A DNA stretch of 8,112 nt from Planctomycetota bacterium (GCA_024278285.1 JAJRTM010000305.1:1-8112), one strand, 5' to 3'; counted from the first letter of the stretch, positions 1 to 6,594 are shown. Numbers and translations are program-made. Notes: generated from the letters alone by a model not told the origin.

Positions 1-73
1 ATGCCGCATTTGTCAACGAAGAACAGGCAATCAGAAACAAGAATGACAAACACGAAAAGTAGCGAGACATCAT
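1..73 (-). CDS. 5' end of an exported protein gene (signal peptide only)
   Basis: Only the first 24 codons lie in the window; the rest runs off the left edge. The peptide begins MMSRYFSCLSFLFLIACSS: one Arg, a hydrophobic core, then LIAC at residues 14-17, which fits a lipoprotein lipobox. A type I signal peptidase cut near TNAA (21-24) is also possible. An AGAGG Shine-Dalgarno (positions 79-83, minus strand) lies 5 bases before the first ATG, within a wider AAGGAAAGAGG, which supports translation. There are two tandem ATGs; I chose the outer one at 73, and the inner one at 70 is nearly as good. The product is therefore exported or membrane-anchored, with function unknown because no mature domain is visible. 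It lies downstream of the 240-926 gene on the same strand, separated by palindromic element 1. Confidence 0.6.
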   Translation of the reverse strand, partial: MMSRYFSCLSFLFLIACSSLTNAA

Positions 74-110
74 TGAAACCTCTTTCCTTACGATCACAAA
101 AAATTGAATG

Positions 111-240
111 AGGGAACCTCTATTTTTCAAAAGGAGCACAGACATTACTGTCTGTCTCGTTCGAGCAAGCCGTATTAAAGGCAGGCAAGAATATCTACTC
201 TCCGTTTAATAGGATTCTTTGAATTGATAGAAGTTTCCAT
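111..240. repeat. Palindromic dispersed element 1 (same family as element 2, opposite orientation)
   Basis: This 130-bp stretch aligns end to end with the reverse complement of 1254-1385, at roughly four-fifths identity by eye. The left terminal arm (starting AGGGAACCTCTATTT) is well kept, while the right arm (ending near GATAGAAGTTTCCAT) has decayed. Inside is a perfect 7-bp hairpin, ACAGACA at 138-144 with TGTCTGT at 149-155, and a TTAC loop that reads GTAA on the minus strand. The last base of the element is also the last base of the TAA stop codon of the gene at 240-926. I see no coding capacity or transposase, so it would be a non-autonomous (MITE- or REP-like) element. Short TDIPVC-type spurious proteins annotated in planctomycete genomes arise from similar repeats; that is recalled, not searched. 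Confidence 0.75.
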
Positions 241-926
241 TACTTATTCTTAGCTGCTCTGGTGATGCGAGCTTCTTCCCGCCGCCCTTCCAGAGCTTCC
301 AGTTCTGTTGCCTGGCCTCGCAGATAAAAGAAGAAGCCGGCAACCAATCCCAATGCCGCAGCCGAAAGAACGGCTGCGGGGCTGGTTGTAAAATTGGAAT
401 TCTCGGTCGCTGCCTGCGTCGTGTAAAACAAACCAACCAGAGAGATCACCAATCCCTGAATGTCCGTCAGAATTTGCGAGAAAGAAAGCCCGCCTCGAAA
501 CAGTACAGCCAGTTTGCCGATGATCAGTTGCAGAGCAAAGCTGATCACTCCCGAAACCATCACTGCAAATGCGAGCCAGTAGAATGACGAGAACGACATA
601 TATTCTGCCATCGAATAAATCGGCTCCAGAATACCAGCCGAATACTTTTTCGCATCTTCACTTTCATTTACTTTTTTTGCAATCTCATCTGTTTTGGTAT
701 GGATAGCATCAACCGCTTCCTTCGTGCTTTCTTTCGCGGTTTCAATAGCCTCTTCCACTTTCCCTTCTGTTTCCTCCGCAGTTTTTTCTGCCTTTTTTTC
801 TTCGGCAGAAAAAGCGGGATCAACTGGTTTTTCATCCCCCATCGCTAAGTTACCTCCCAAGTCGGAGAAAAGTAGCATTAACAGCAGGCAACTGAGCAAG
901 ATAGGCTTCAACATGTGCAAAAACAT
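240..926 (-). CDS. Membrane protein with signal peptide, charged helical segment and three predicted membrane spans
   Basis: This encodes a 228-residue protein I cannot name. Residues 1-29 look like a signal peptide (K7, then LLSCLLLMLLF, with a possible cut after NLA). Residues 31-95 are very rich in Glu, Lys and Ala with heptad- or 11-mer-like periodicity (TKEAVDAIHTKTDEIAKKV), predicting a long amphipathic or coiled-coil helix outside the inner membrane. Three hydrophobic spans follow, near 115-140, 155-170 and 183-202. The tail 203-228 is charged (EGRREEARITRAAKNK) and probably cytoplasmic. The open frame extends upstream to 1106 but would cross the tRNA-Gly gene. The ATG at 926 has an AGAAGGA Shine-Dalgarno 7 bases away and starts exactly at a signal peptide, so I chose it. 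Element 1 abuts the stop codon. No enzyme motif is visible; a structural or envelope role is only a guess. Confidence 0.75.
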   Translation of the reverse strand: MFLHMLKPILLSCLLLMLLFSDLGGNLAMGDEKPVDPAFSAEEKKAEKTAEETEGKVEEAIETAKESTKEAVDAIHTKTDEIAKKVNESEDAKKYSAGILEPIYSMAEYMSFSSFYWLAFAVMVSGVISFALQLIIGKLAVLFRGGLSFSQILTDIQGLVISLVGLFYTTQAATENSNFTTSPAAVLSAAALGLVAGFFFYLRGQATELEALEGRREEARITRAAKNK

Positions 927-933
927 AGATAAT

Positions 934-940
934 TCCTTCT
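934..940 (-). promoter_or_regulatory. Ribosome binding site deciding the start at 926
   Basis: AGAAGGA on the minus strand lies 7 bases before the ATG at 926. It decides against the longer frame starting at 1106, which would run through the tRNA gene and its promoter. Confidence 0.7.
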
Positions 941-1023
941 GGAAACTCCAAGAGTAGCATAAGATGGGTAAACGCCGCCAAGGCGATTCTCTTAGAAATC
1001 GTGGTAAAAATAAAGTGAATCGA

Positions 1024-1052
1024 TTTTCGTCACGTTTCAGATTGCCTATAAT
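1024..1052 (+). promoter_or_regulatory. Promoter of tRNA-Gly
   Basis: A perfect TATAAT -10 box sits at 1047-1052, 10 bases before the tRNA 5' end. A weak -35 match, TTTTCG at 1024-1029, lies 17 bases upstream. The -10 box is convincing for a stable RNA gene; the -35 box is not. Confidence 0.55.
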
Positions 1053-1062
1053 ACAAACAAAT

Positions 1063-1135
<73 letters not shown>

Positions 1136-1253
1136 ATTGAAATAAAACGCCATTCTCCTCTCTTTTTTACAGATGAATCCCTCTTGCATGAAATCGGGGT
1201 TTCTGCGACGATTCCGCTTTGTTGTGGGATCGTTCCGTACAGATTGTGGCTTC

Positions 1254-1385
1254 AGGGAACCTCTATTTATTCAAAAATCTCCTAGAGAATGGAGGGTAGA
1301 CATTCTTGTCTGCCTACAAATACGGCATGCTCTTACGAGACAGACAGGAATGTCTGTGCTCCTTTTGAATAAATAGAGGTTCCCT
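1254..1385. repeat. Palindromic dispersed element 2 with perfect 23-bp terminal inverted repeats
   Basis: The ends 1254-1276 and 1363-1385 are exact reverse complements over 23 bp (outer part AGGGAACCTCTATTTATTC). Two smaller hairpins lie inside: AGACA-TTCT-TGTCT near 1298-1311, and ACAGACA-GGAA-TGTCTGT at 1340-1357, the latter with 7 perfect pairs and a GNRA-type loop on the plus strand. The 132-bp unit has no coding capacity of its own. It fills most of the gap between tRNA-Gly and the phospholipase C-like gene, ending 23 bases before that start codon, so it lies in or next to the gene's leader. A two-base TC flanks both ends, too short to be secure as a target duplication. It is better preserved than element 1, suggesting a more recent insertion. 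Confidence 0.85.
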
Positions 1386-1408
1386 TCAAACAGGCAGGTG
1401 GTGACAGG

Positions 1409-2962
1409 ATGTCGCTTTATTTTCGTACTCTTTACGCATGGAAGTGTAAAGGGACACATCATAAGTTGGCAATGGATGCGCTGCGACTTCTGGAAGGGAA
1501 AGAGCCGCAAAAGTGGCGAAATCTTTTTCTGAAACATGCCGAAAGTTATCTGACCGGCTCTAAAGATCCCGATAAGAAATTCAAGGATTTTCGTAACCAT
1601 GTACTGCATGTGGGTGATAATTACTGGGGCGGAGCAATTAAATCGACCCACAAGTGGTACGCCCAGGCGCGGCAAGCGTTTGCAGATGGTCGCTGGAAGG
1701 AAGGAGTTTATGCAACCGGTGTGATGAGCCATTATTTTACGGATGTTTGCTGCCCGCTGCATACGGCTCAGTCAGATAAAGAAACGATTATTCACCGCGC
1801 TTGCGAATGGAGTGTCAGTTGCAGTTACGACGATTTAATTGATGCGCTCGAAGAAGATTATGGCGGCTATCCTGAGTTAACACTTCCCAAAGGAAGCGAC
1901 TGGCTTGATCAGTTGATTCGCCAACAGGCGGGATATTCCTACCAACGGTATACGAAAGTTGTTGAAGGGTATCGTTTCGATCTGGGAGCAAAAAATCCCC
2001 CAGCCGGATTGGAAGATGAAATTTTCAAGGAATTTTCGCTGCTTCTTGGACAGGCAGGCTCTTCCCTTTCGCTGGTCATTGCCCAATGCCTGGAGGAATC
2101 GAAACAGTCGCCCCCTTCTGTTTCACTTTCAATGCAAACACTGCTGGCCAGTTTGACGATTCCGATTTTCTGGATCACAAAAAAAATGGCAGACGCAAAA
2201 GAACAGGCGATTGTCAATAAAATTTACGATGAACTACAACGCACAGGCACTGTCGAAGAAGCATTGCCGGAAGAAAATCGAGTCATCCGCGAACTCGTCA
2301 AAAAAGAACTCGGGACGACCTCTTCGCCTACAACTGAAAAACCTGTCAGCAAGAAACCAATAAAGCAAGCCGCCTCCCCTGCACAAGAATATGAGCAGGC
2401 CGCAGATGCCGATAAATCGAGCGAAGAAGAAACGATTCAAATTGATTCTCCCTTTGGGGCGATTCCTCATAAGCAAGAGACTTCAATTGATACAAACGGA
2501 GCAAATAAACAACCATCTTCGACAACACGGTTTTATCTCCGCAGGGAAGATCCGATTGTCGATGCCCCTTCAATCGGCCCAAAGACAGCGAGCCGATTTC
2601 GTAAAATCGGCCTGCATCGCGTGGATGATTTTCTCAATGCTGATCCCAGTGAAATGGCCAGTCAACTGAATACTCGCTGGATCACTGATGATCTGGTAAC
2701 CGCCTGGCAACAACAGTCTCAATTAATGTGTGATATCCCCGGCCTTCGTGGTCACGATGCACAAATTCTTTCGGGGGTTGGAGTTGAATCTAAACTTGAC
2801 CTTGCTGAAATGAACGCGGAAGATTTGTTACCACTCGTGAATGAATTTGTCGGTTCTTCTGAAGGGATTCGAATTTTAAGAAGCAGTAACCCGCCCGATT
2901 TAGAGGAAGTTTCAGAATGGATCGCAAACGCCAGGCAAGTTGCCCAGAACAGAGCCGCTTGA
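1409..2962 (+). CDS. Zinc-dependent phospholipase C / S1-P1 nuclease-fold protein with C-terminal DUF4332-like helix-hairpin-helix region
   Basis: This encodes 517 residues. Residues 1-150 match the zinc-dependent phospholipase C fold: H17/H18, H64 and H67, then H108, D112, H118, H129 and E133. The SHYFTDVCCPLH segment is typical, and the order and spacing of the last five resemble the trinuclear zinc ligands of Bacillus phospholipase C. Phosphodiesterase chemistry on phospholipids or nucleic acids is the family expectation, not shown here. Unlike secreted relatives it has no signal peptide, so it is probably cytoplasmic. A hydrophobic stretch near 239-256 could touch the membrane. Residues 305-374 are a low-complexity linker. 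Residues 375-517 resemble DUF4332, a helix-hairpin-helix-like region (APSIGPKTASRFRKIGLHRV near 386). The start has a good GGTGGTGA site 4 bases upstream. The phosphohexomutase-like gene follows 88 bases later on the same strand. Confidence 0.82.
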   Translation: MSLYFRTLYAWKCKGTHHKLAMDALRLLEGKEPQKWRNLFLKHAESYLTGSKDPDKKFKDFRNHVLHVGDNYWGGAIKSTHKWYAQARQAFADGRWKEGVYATGVMSHYFTDVCCPLHTAQSDKETIIHRACEWSVSCSYDDLIDALEEDYGGYPELTLPKGSDWLDQLIRQQAGYSYQRYTKVVEGYRFDLGAKNPPAGLEDEIFKEFSLLLGQAGSSLSLVIAQCLEESKQSPPSVSLSMQTLLASLTIPIFWITKKMADAKEQAIVNKIYDELQRTGTVEEALPEENRVIRELVKKELGTTSSPTTEKPVSKKPIKQAASPAQEYEQAADADKSSEEETIQIDSPFGAIPHKQETSIDTNGANKQPSSTTRFYLRREDPIVDAPSIGPKTASRFRKIGLHRVDDFLNADPSEMASQLNTRWITDDLVTAWQQQSQLMCDIPGLRGHDAQILSGVGVESKLDLAEMNAEDLLPLVNEFVGSSEGIRILRSSNPPDLEEVSEWIANARQVAQNRAA

Positions 2963-2984
2963 TTATTTCTACTTCAGACAAACC

Positions 2985-3000
2985 GGGGCAGTGATGCCCT
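2985..3000 (+). terminator. Small hairpin after the phospholipase C-like gene, doubtful terminator
   Basis: GGGCA-GTGA-TGCCC (with one flanking G-T pair) lies 22 bases after the stop codon. The only T-run (3015-3020) is 14 bases further on, so this is not a textbook intrinsic terminator. The downstream gene may still be co-transcribed. Confidence 0.25.
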
Positions 3001-3040
3001 AGTGAACTTACCAGCTTTTTTATGTTGTTGAGATATCATT

Positions 3041-3046
3041 GGTGAG
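3041..3046 (+). promoter_or_regulatory. Ribosome binding site deciding the start at 3051
   Basis: GGTGAG ends 4 bases before the ATG at 3051 and matches the GGTGA part of the anti-Shine-Dalgarno complement. The in-frame TTG at 3039 and GTG at 3042 have no comparable site upstream, so ATG 3051 is preferred. Confidence 0.55.
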
Positions 3047-3050
3047 TATT

Positions 3051-4424
3051 ATGAGACAGCATAGTGACCAGGGGCATGACCGCCTCGACTCGCCTGAAGA
3101 AGCTGATGATCAAACGGCATTACTTGTCTCTTTGACATCAAATGATACTCCGTATTTATGCCCGGGGGAAAGCCTGCCGATCAATCGTGCGGTGCATTTG
3201 GCGAGACTGCGTTCCCATTACCAGAAATGTAAAACCTGTCCGCATCGCCAAGAAGCAGAACATTTTTCTGCCCATGCCCATGAACAACTTAAAGAGTGGT
3301 GGAGTTATCAGGAGAAAAGTCCGGATCGCCTGCAGGATGGATTCGGCAGCCAATCTCCCAATGAATTCTCCGTTCGATCAGGGGCGGTTCTCGCTCAGGC
3401 GTTTGCCAATATGCGATGGGAACAGAAAATCGGTCAGGTTTCGCTTAATCAAAATAACGAGTCTCGAAACATTTCAGAGCTACGACCAACGATTGTGATG
3501 GGACATGACCTGAGTGAAGCTTCGCTGGAGATGATGCGAGAATCTGTCCGCAGTGTTCGGGAGCAGGGATGTCATATTATCGACGTGGGGGGCGTGACAC
3601 CTGCCTGCATGAAATTTATTCTGGAACATTTACAGGCCGATGCAGGGATCCATGCAACATCGCGTCGTAAAGATGGTAGTGGAGCCGGGCTCGACCTGTA
3701 TGGCCAACAAGCGATGCCTCTTTCATCAGAGAGCCTGTATGAAGTGCAAGCCCGCCTGCATCAAAATCAACTCACTCGGTACAGCCGATCTGCTGGCGGT
3801 CTGACGCCCTTCCCCGCCAGAAAGGCGTATTTGGACAGCCTCTGTAAGCATTTTCAAAACATTCGCCCGGTTCGTATCTGGCTTAATACGACAAACGAAT
3901 TAGTAATTGATTCATTGCAGGAGTTGTTTCTTAATATTCCCGGTCAACTGATTGTCAGTCAGGAACGATATTCTTTCAATCCCGTTGAAAAGCTCGACAT
4001 CAAACGGCTCCATCCGCTCCAAAGCCATTTCATGGATAAAGATTGCGAACTCGGCATCATTCTAGATAGCCAGGGACAAGCGTGCCATTTCCTCGATGAA
4101 AACTTCAGAGAAATCCCAGCAGCCGAGATTCTTTCTTTGCTTTATGAACAGATAAAAAGAGACAACACCAAAGATCCTGATAATGCTCCTTTGGTCATGC
4201 TGGGAGAAGAACTGCGTGCAGATGGAATCACTTGGGATTCGGCAACAGAAGATATTTTCCGATACCGGCAATCTTTACGCGAGTATTTCACAAGAGGTAT
4301 GACAACTGCCAAAACCTCCCTTGGTTACGACGCCTTTCGCCGCTACTGGTTTGTTGATCAATCACCAATATGTGATGGCATTATCACACTCGGAAAAGTG
4401 CTGCAATCAATCTCAAGAGGTTAA
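3051..4424 (+). CDS. Degenerate phosphomannomutase/phosphoglucomutase-like protein, probably catalytically impaired
   Basis: This encodes 457 residues from ATG 3051. The central part follows the alpha-D-phosphohexomutase fold: SVRSGAVLAQAFA (107-119), then TIVMGHDLSEASLEMM and HIIDVGGVTPACMKFILEHLQADAGIHATS (147-204), and ELGIILDSQGQACHFLDENFREIP (333-356). Normal enzymes have TASHNP at the phosphoserine loop and DGDGDR at the metal site. Here the loop reads HATSRRKD, so a serine survives without HNP, and the metal site is DSQGQA (339-344), so two of three aspartates are gone. The N-terminus carries C37, C60 and C63 (LCPGES and KCKTCPHR), a possible metal-binding cluster that I recall in planctomycete relatives. 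The C-terminal 385-457 would be the phosphate-binding domain, though divergent. It probably binds a sugar phosphate or acts as a regulator or scaffold; this is inference. Its stop overlaps that of the convergent glycosyltransferase. Confidence 0.75.
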   Translation: MRQHSDQGHDRLDSPEEADDQTALLVSLTSNDTPYLCPGESLPINRAVHLARLRSHYQKCKTCPHRQEAEHFSAHAHEQLKEWWSYQEKSPDRLQDGFGSQSPNEFSVRSGAVLAQAFANMRWEQKIGQVSLNQNNESRNISELRPTIVMGHDLSEASLEMMRESVRSVREQGCHIIDVGGVTPACMKFILEHLQADAGIHATSRRKDGSGAGLDLYGQQAMPLSSESLYEVQARLHQNQLTRYSRSAGGLTPFPARKAYLDSLCKHFQNIRPVRIWLNTTNELVIDSLQELFLNIPGQLIVSQERYSFNPVEKLDIKRLHPLQSHFMDKDCELGIILDSQGQACHFLDENFREIPAAEILSLLYEQIKRDNTKDPDNAPLVMLGEELRADGITWDSATEDIFRYRQSLREYFTRGMTTAKTSLGYDAFRRYWFVDQSPICDGIITLGKVLQSISRG

Positions 4425-5728
4425 CACCCCCGGCTCGCCTTTGTGAAATCTTTGCAGATTTCATGAAGGCGTTGGGCCGCATAACTTGAACGATGTTTTT
4501 TTATAACTGCCGACTGTGCATCACTCCCCATTTTATTTCGCTGTTCTGGAAACTCCAGGAGTTGTTTTAATATCCTCGCATGATCCTCGATATTCCCCGG
4601 TTCAAAGAGCAAACCGCCGCCGGTCGATTCGATCAATTCTGGATAGCTTCCATGAGCAGGCTGCGCAACAGGAATCCCTTGAGACATCGCTTCGAGAAGA
4701 TACAAGCCTTTCGGTTCGTGGAACAAAGCCGGGACGCTGAAGATATCCAGACTTCGCATAAATTCCAATTTCTCTTTTTGAGAATCGGGGCCTCCAATAT
4801 ATCGAAATCGATTCCCAAGAAACGCAGACTCTTTTTCGACCTGCTTCATGTAACCGTGATGAGCTTTTCCCAAGTACCCTCCCGCATGAAGTTCAACTTC
4901 AATCCCGGATTCATGCAACTGTTTGACAGCACGCACCAAATACAACAAACCTTTCTCGGGAGCAATTCTGGCAAAATAGCCAATACGCGGGAGTGCTGAA
5001 GTCTCTTTGATTGAGTATTCTCGGGGCGCCCGTAATTCCTCCGGCAAATCAATCGAAAGTGGTATCTGCCGGAACAACTTTCTATCTATCGAAAGGTACT
5101 CGCTCATATAATCGGCATAGAATTTTGTATGCGTGATAATAAGATCAAACGATTTTGCATGATTGCTGACCGCTTCAATCGCCTGCTGACGGTATTTTTC
5201 TACAAGTTGATCGAGAAACAAATCATCCCCCTGAAGCAGGCAGAAAACGGAACCAGCAAATTGCTCTCGAAGCAATGGCATTACTCCACTGAGTAGTGCA
5301 TTGCTGAAGATGATCACATCAGGCTTTACTTCTTTCACGAGATGATCAATCAGTTGCTGATACTCCCGCCTCATCGAATCGACACCTCCCTGAAGCATGG
5401 AGAGAGTAAGCGGACCAAGGCGAGAAGCATCGTTTTCGATGCCGAGTGAACTCGCGATACGAAGAATACGGGGATGATCAAGCCACGAAACCAAAGCGCG
5501 AGGCAAGCGATGCCAAAACGGTATCGCATGATCAAGATAAAGATTCACGCCTCCCAGATAAACTTTTTCGTCGGAAACATTTTGTTGATCAACACGAATT
5601 GGCGTGTAAGTCGGAATAAGCGAGACTTCATTCCCCTGATCGATCAAAGCAACAGCCAGAGAATTATCCTGCATACAGGAACCACAAAACATCCCTGCTC
5701 CACCCGCGGTGATTATCGCAATGTGCAT
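4421..5728 (-). CDS. GT4-family glycosyltransferase
   Basis: This encodes 435 residues with the GT-B layout of family 4 transferases, which move a sugar from a nucleotide-sugar donor to a lipid, glycan or protein acceptor in the cytoplasm. The N-terminal Rossmann domain begins MHIAIITAGGAGMFCGSC (glycine-rich loop 9-16), followed by an acceptor-side half up to about 230. The C-terminal donor domain starts near IGYFARIAPEKGL (249-261), where R254 and K259 fit the phosphate-contacting Arg/Lys pair. The EX7E motif is EPKGLYLLE (E338 and E346). The length is normal and nothing is missing. I recall the FCGSC opening as common in planctomycete homologues. Donor and acceptor cannot be told from sequence. 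No convincing Shine-Dalgarno precedes the ATG at 5728, but the conserved N-terminus fixes the start. The stop shares a TTAA with the convergent mutase-like gene. Confidence 0.88.
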   Translation of the reverse strand: MHIAIITAGGAGMFCGSCMQDNSLAVALIDQGNEVSLIPTYTPIRVDQQNVSDEKVYLGGVNLYLDHAIPFWHRLPRALVSWLDHPRILRIASSLGIENDASRLGPLTLSMLQGGVDSMRREYQQLIDHLVKEVKPDVIIFSNALLSGVMPLLREQFAGSVFCLLQGDDLFLDQLVEKYRQQAIEAVSNHAKSFDLIITHTKFYADYMSEYLSIDRKLFRQIPLSIDLPEELRAPREYSIKETSALPRIGYFARIAPEKGLLYLVRAVKQLHESGIEVELHAGGYLGKAHHGYMKQVEKESAFLGNRFRYIGGPDSQKEKLEFMRSLDIFSVPALFHEPKGLYLLEAMSQGIPVAQPAHGSYPELIESTGGGLLFEPGNIEDHARILKQLLEFPEQRNKMGSDAQSAVIKKHRSSYAAQRLHEICKDFTKASRGC

Positions 5729-5750
5729 TCCAGTAAATCTAACTTAGTTG

Positions 5751-5890
5751 CGTAGGTCAGGCTTTCGCCTGACGTTGATTGTGGAGTTGATGCTTGAACG
5801 TATTTGAAACCATCCGATTCGGCAACAACTCTATGAGCCAATTCAATAAATCATGATCACTTTTTTTGTCAGGCGGGATCTTGACCTACG
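5751..5890. repeat. Palindromic dispersed element 3 (CGTAGGTCA ends)
   Basis: The ends CGTAGGTCA (5751-5759) and TGACCTACG (5882-5890) are perfect 9-bp inverted repeats; extended to 23 bp per arm they keep 19 matches. The left arm folds alone into a perfect 7-bp hairpin, 5756-5762 with 5767-5773, whose loop reads GAAA on the minus strand. The other arm no longer folds well. The 140-bp unit has no coding capacity and fills the gap between two minus-strand genes, starting 3 bases after the lipoprotein gene's stop codon and ending 22 bases before the glycosyltransferase start. It is a different family from elements 1 and 2 but similar in size and design. A non-autonomous mobile element is the likely nature; an RNA processing or termination role is possible. 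Confidence 0.72.
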
Positions 5891-5893
5891 GGA

Positions 5894-6541
5894 CTATTCC
5901 GCCTTCTCTTTTTTATTCATTTCCGGAATTTTATAAGGCTTGTGGATTTCCTGCATACCGTTTTTAATAAAGCGGCTGACTAATTTTGCATGTTCCTGAA
6001 TGAGCAAAACAACATACGGATCATCAGAGGTGTAGACAACTTTCACGCCATGATCTGTTTCCTCGTAATCAAAATCTATCTTCTCTGCGTTCTTGATCAG
6101 CTCTTGAAACAGGGGATGAAAACGCATGGGAGGCAAAGGCTCATTGCTCAGAACACGCCCTTCCATCGCCGGGACATGTTTTTGAAGTAAACTTGCAATA
6201 TCGGTATCATCAGATTCCGTTACCGTCTCTGCCCCCTTTGGCAGGTCTTTGACTGTCCGCTTGATTTTATCACGACCATCAAACAACGCATGCAGTGTCA
6301 TCATATCTTCACGCATGCCCCCCATGGCACCAGGACCACCACCTCTCATCATCATACCACTCCCCTGCCCTTGCGTGGGCGAAGGAGTTGTTTCAGAAGT
6401 CGTTTTATCATTAGCTTTCTGCTCTGTCGCAGTCGATTCTGATTGAGAGTTTTCTGAAGAAGATTCACTTTCCGATTGTTGTTGACAGCCAAAGCAAATC
6501 AATGCAAAAACAGTTCCAGTAAAACATACGGTATAACGCAC
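5894..6541 (-). CDS. Probable lipoprotein of unknown function with Met/Gly-rich segment
   Basis: This encodes 215 residues from a GTG start at 6541. The open frame runs back to a TTG at 6595, but GTG 6541 has a GGGAG site 7 bases upstream and begins a short signal peptide (RYTVCFTGTVFALICFGC), so it is preferred. C19 is the likely lipidated cysteine, although the CFGC lipobox is not canonical. Residues 20-58 are a Ser/Glu/Gln/Thr linker and 60-81 are rich in Gly and Met (GMMMRGGGPGAMGG, then MREDMM). The folded part, about 79-205, has conserved-looking stretches: TLHALFDGRDKIKRTV, LLQKHVPAMEGRVLSNEPLPPMRFHPLF and EHAKLVSRFIKNGMQEIHKPY. I recall similar uncharacterised proteins but no assigned function. 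Several His and Met residues make metal binding conceivable; this is a guess. It would sit on the outer face of the inner membrane or on the outer membrane. Confidence 0.72.
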   Translation of the reverse strand: MRYTVCFTGTVFALICFGCQQQSESESSSENSQSESTATEQKANDKTTSETTPSPTQGQGSGMMMRGGGPGAMGGMREDMMTLHALFDGRDKIKRTVKDLPKGAETVTESDDTDIASLLQKHVPAMEGRVLSNEPLPPMRFHPLFQELIKNAEKIDFDYEETDHGVKVVYTSDDPYVVLLIQEHAKLVSRFIKNGMQEIHKPYKIPEMNKKEKAE

Positions 6542-6548
6542 AAAGCAA

Positions 6549-6553
6549 CTCCC
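6549..6553 (-). promoter_or_regulatory. Ribosome binding site deciding the GTG start at 6541
   Basis: GGGAG on the minus strand lies 7 bases before GTG 6541. The longer frame from TTG 6595 has no such site and would put about 18 extra residues before the signal peptide. Confidence 0.6.
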
Positions 6554-6594
6554 GAACGAAAATAAAAGGCAAGGAGGATATATTATCGAAATCA

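Noticed and set aside
1..111. Plus-strand frame open from the left edge to TGA at 109-111
   Set aside because: It is Ser/Thr/Lys-rich without recognisable features, and it lies opposite a minus-strand start with a good ribosome site and signal peptide.
1173..1376. Frames on both strands containing TDIPVC or QTGMSV-type peptides
   Set aside because: They are translations of palindromic element 2; such peptides are a known kind of spurious protein from dispersed repeats.
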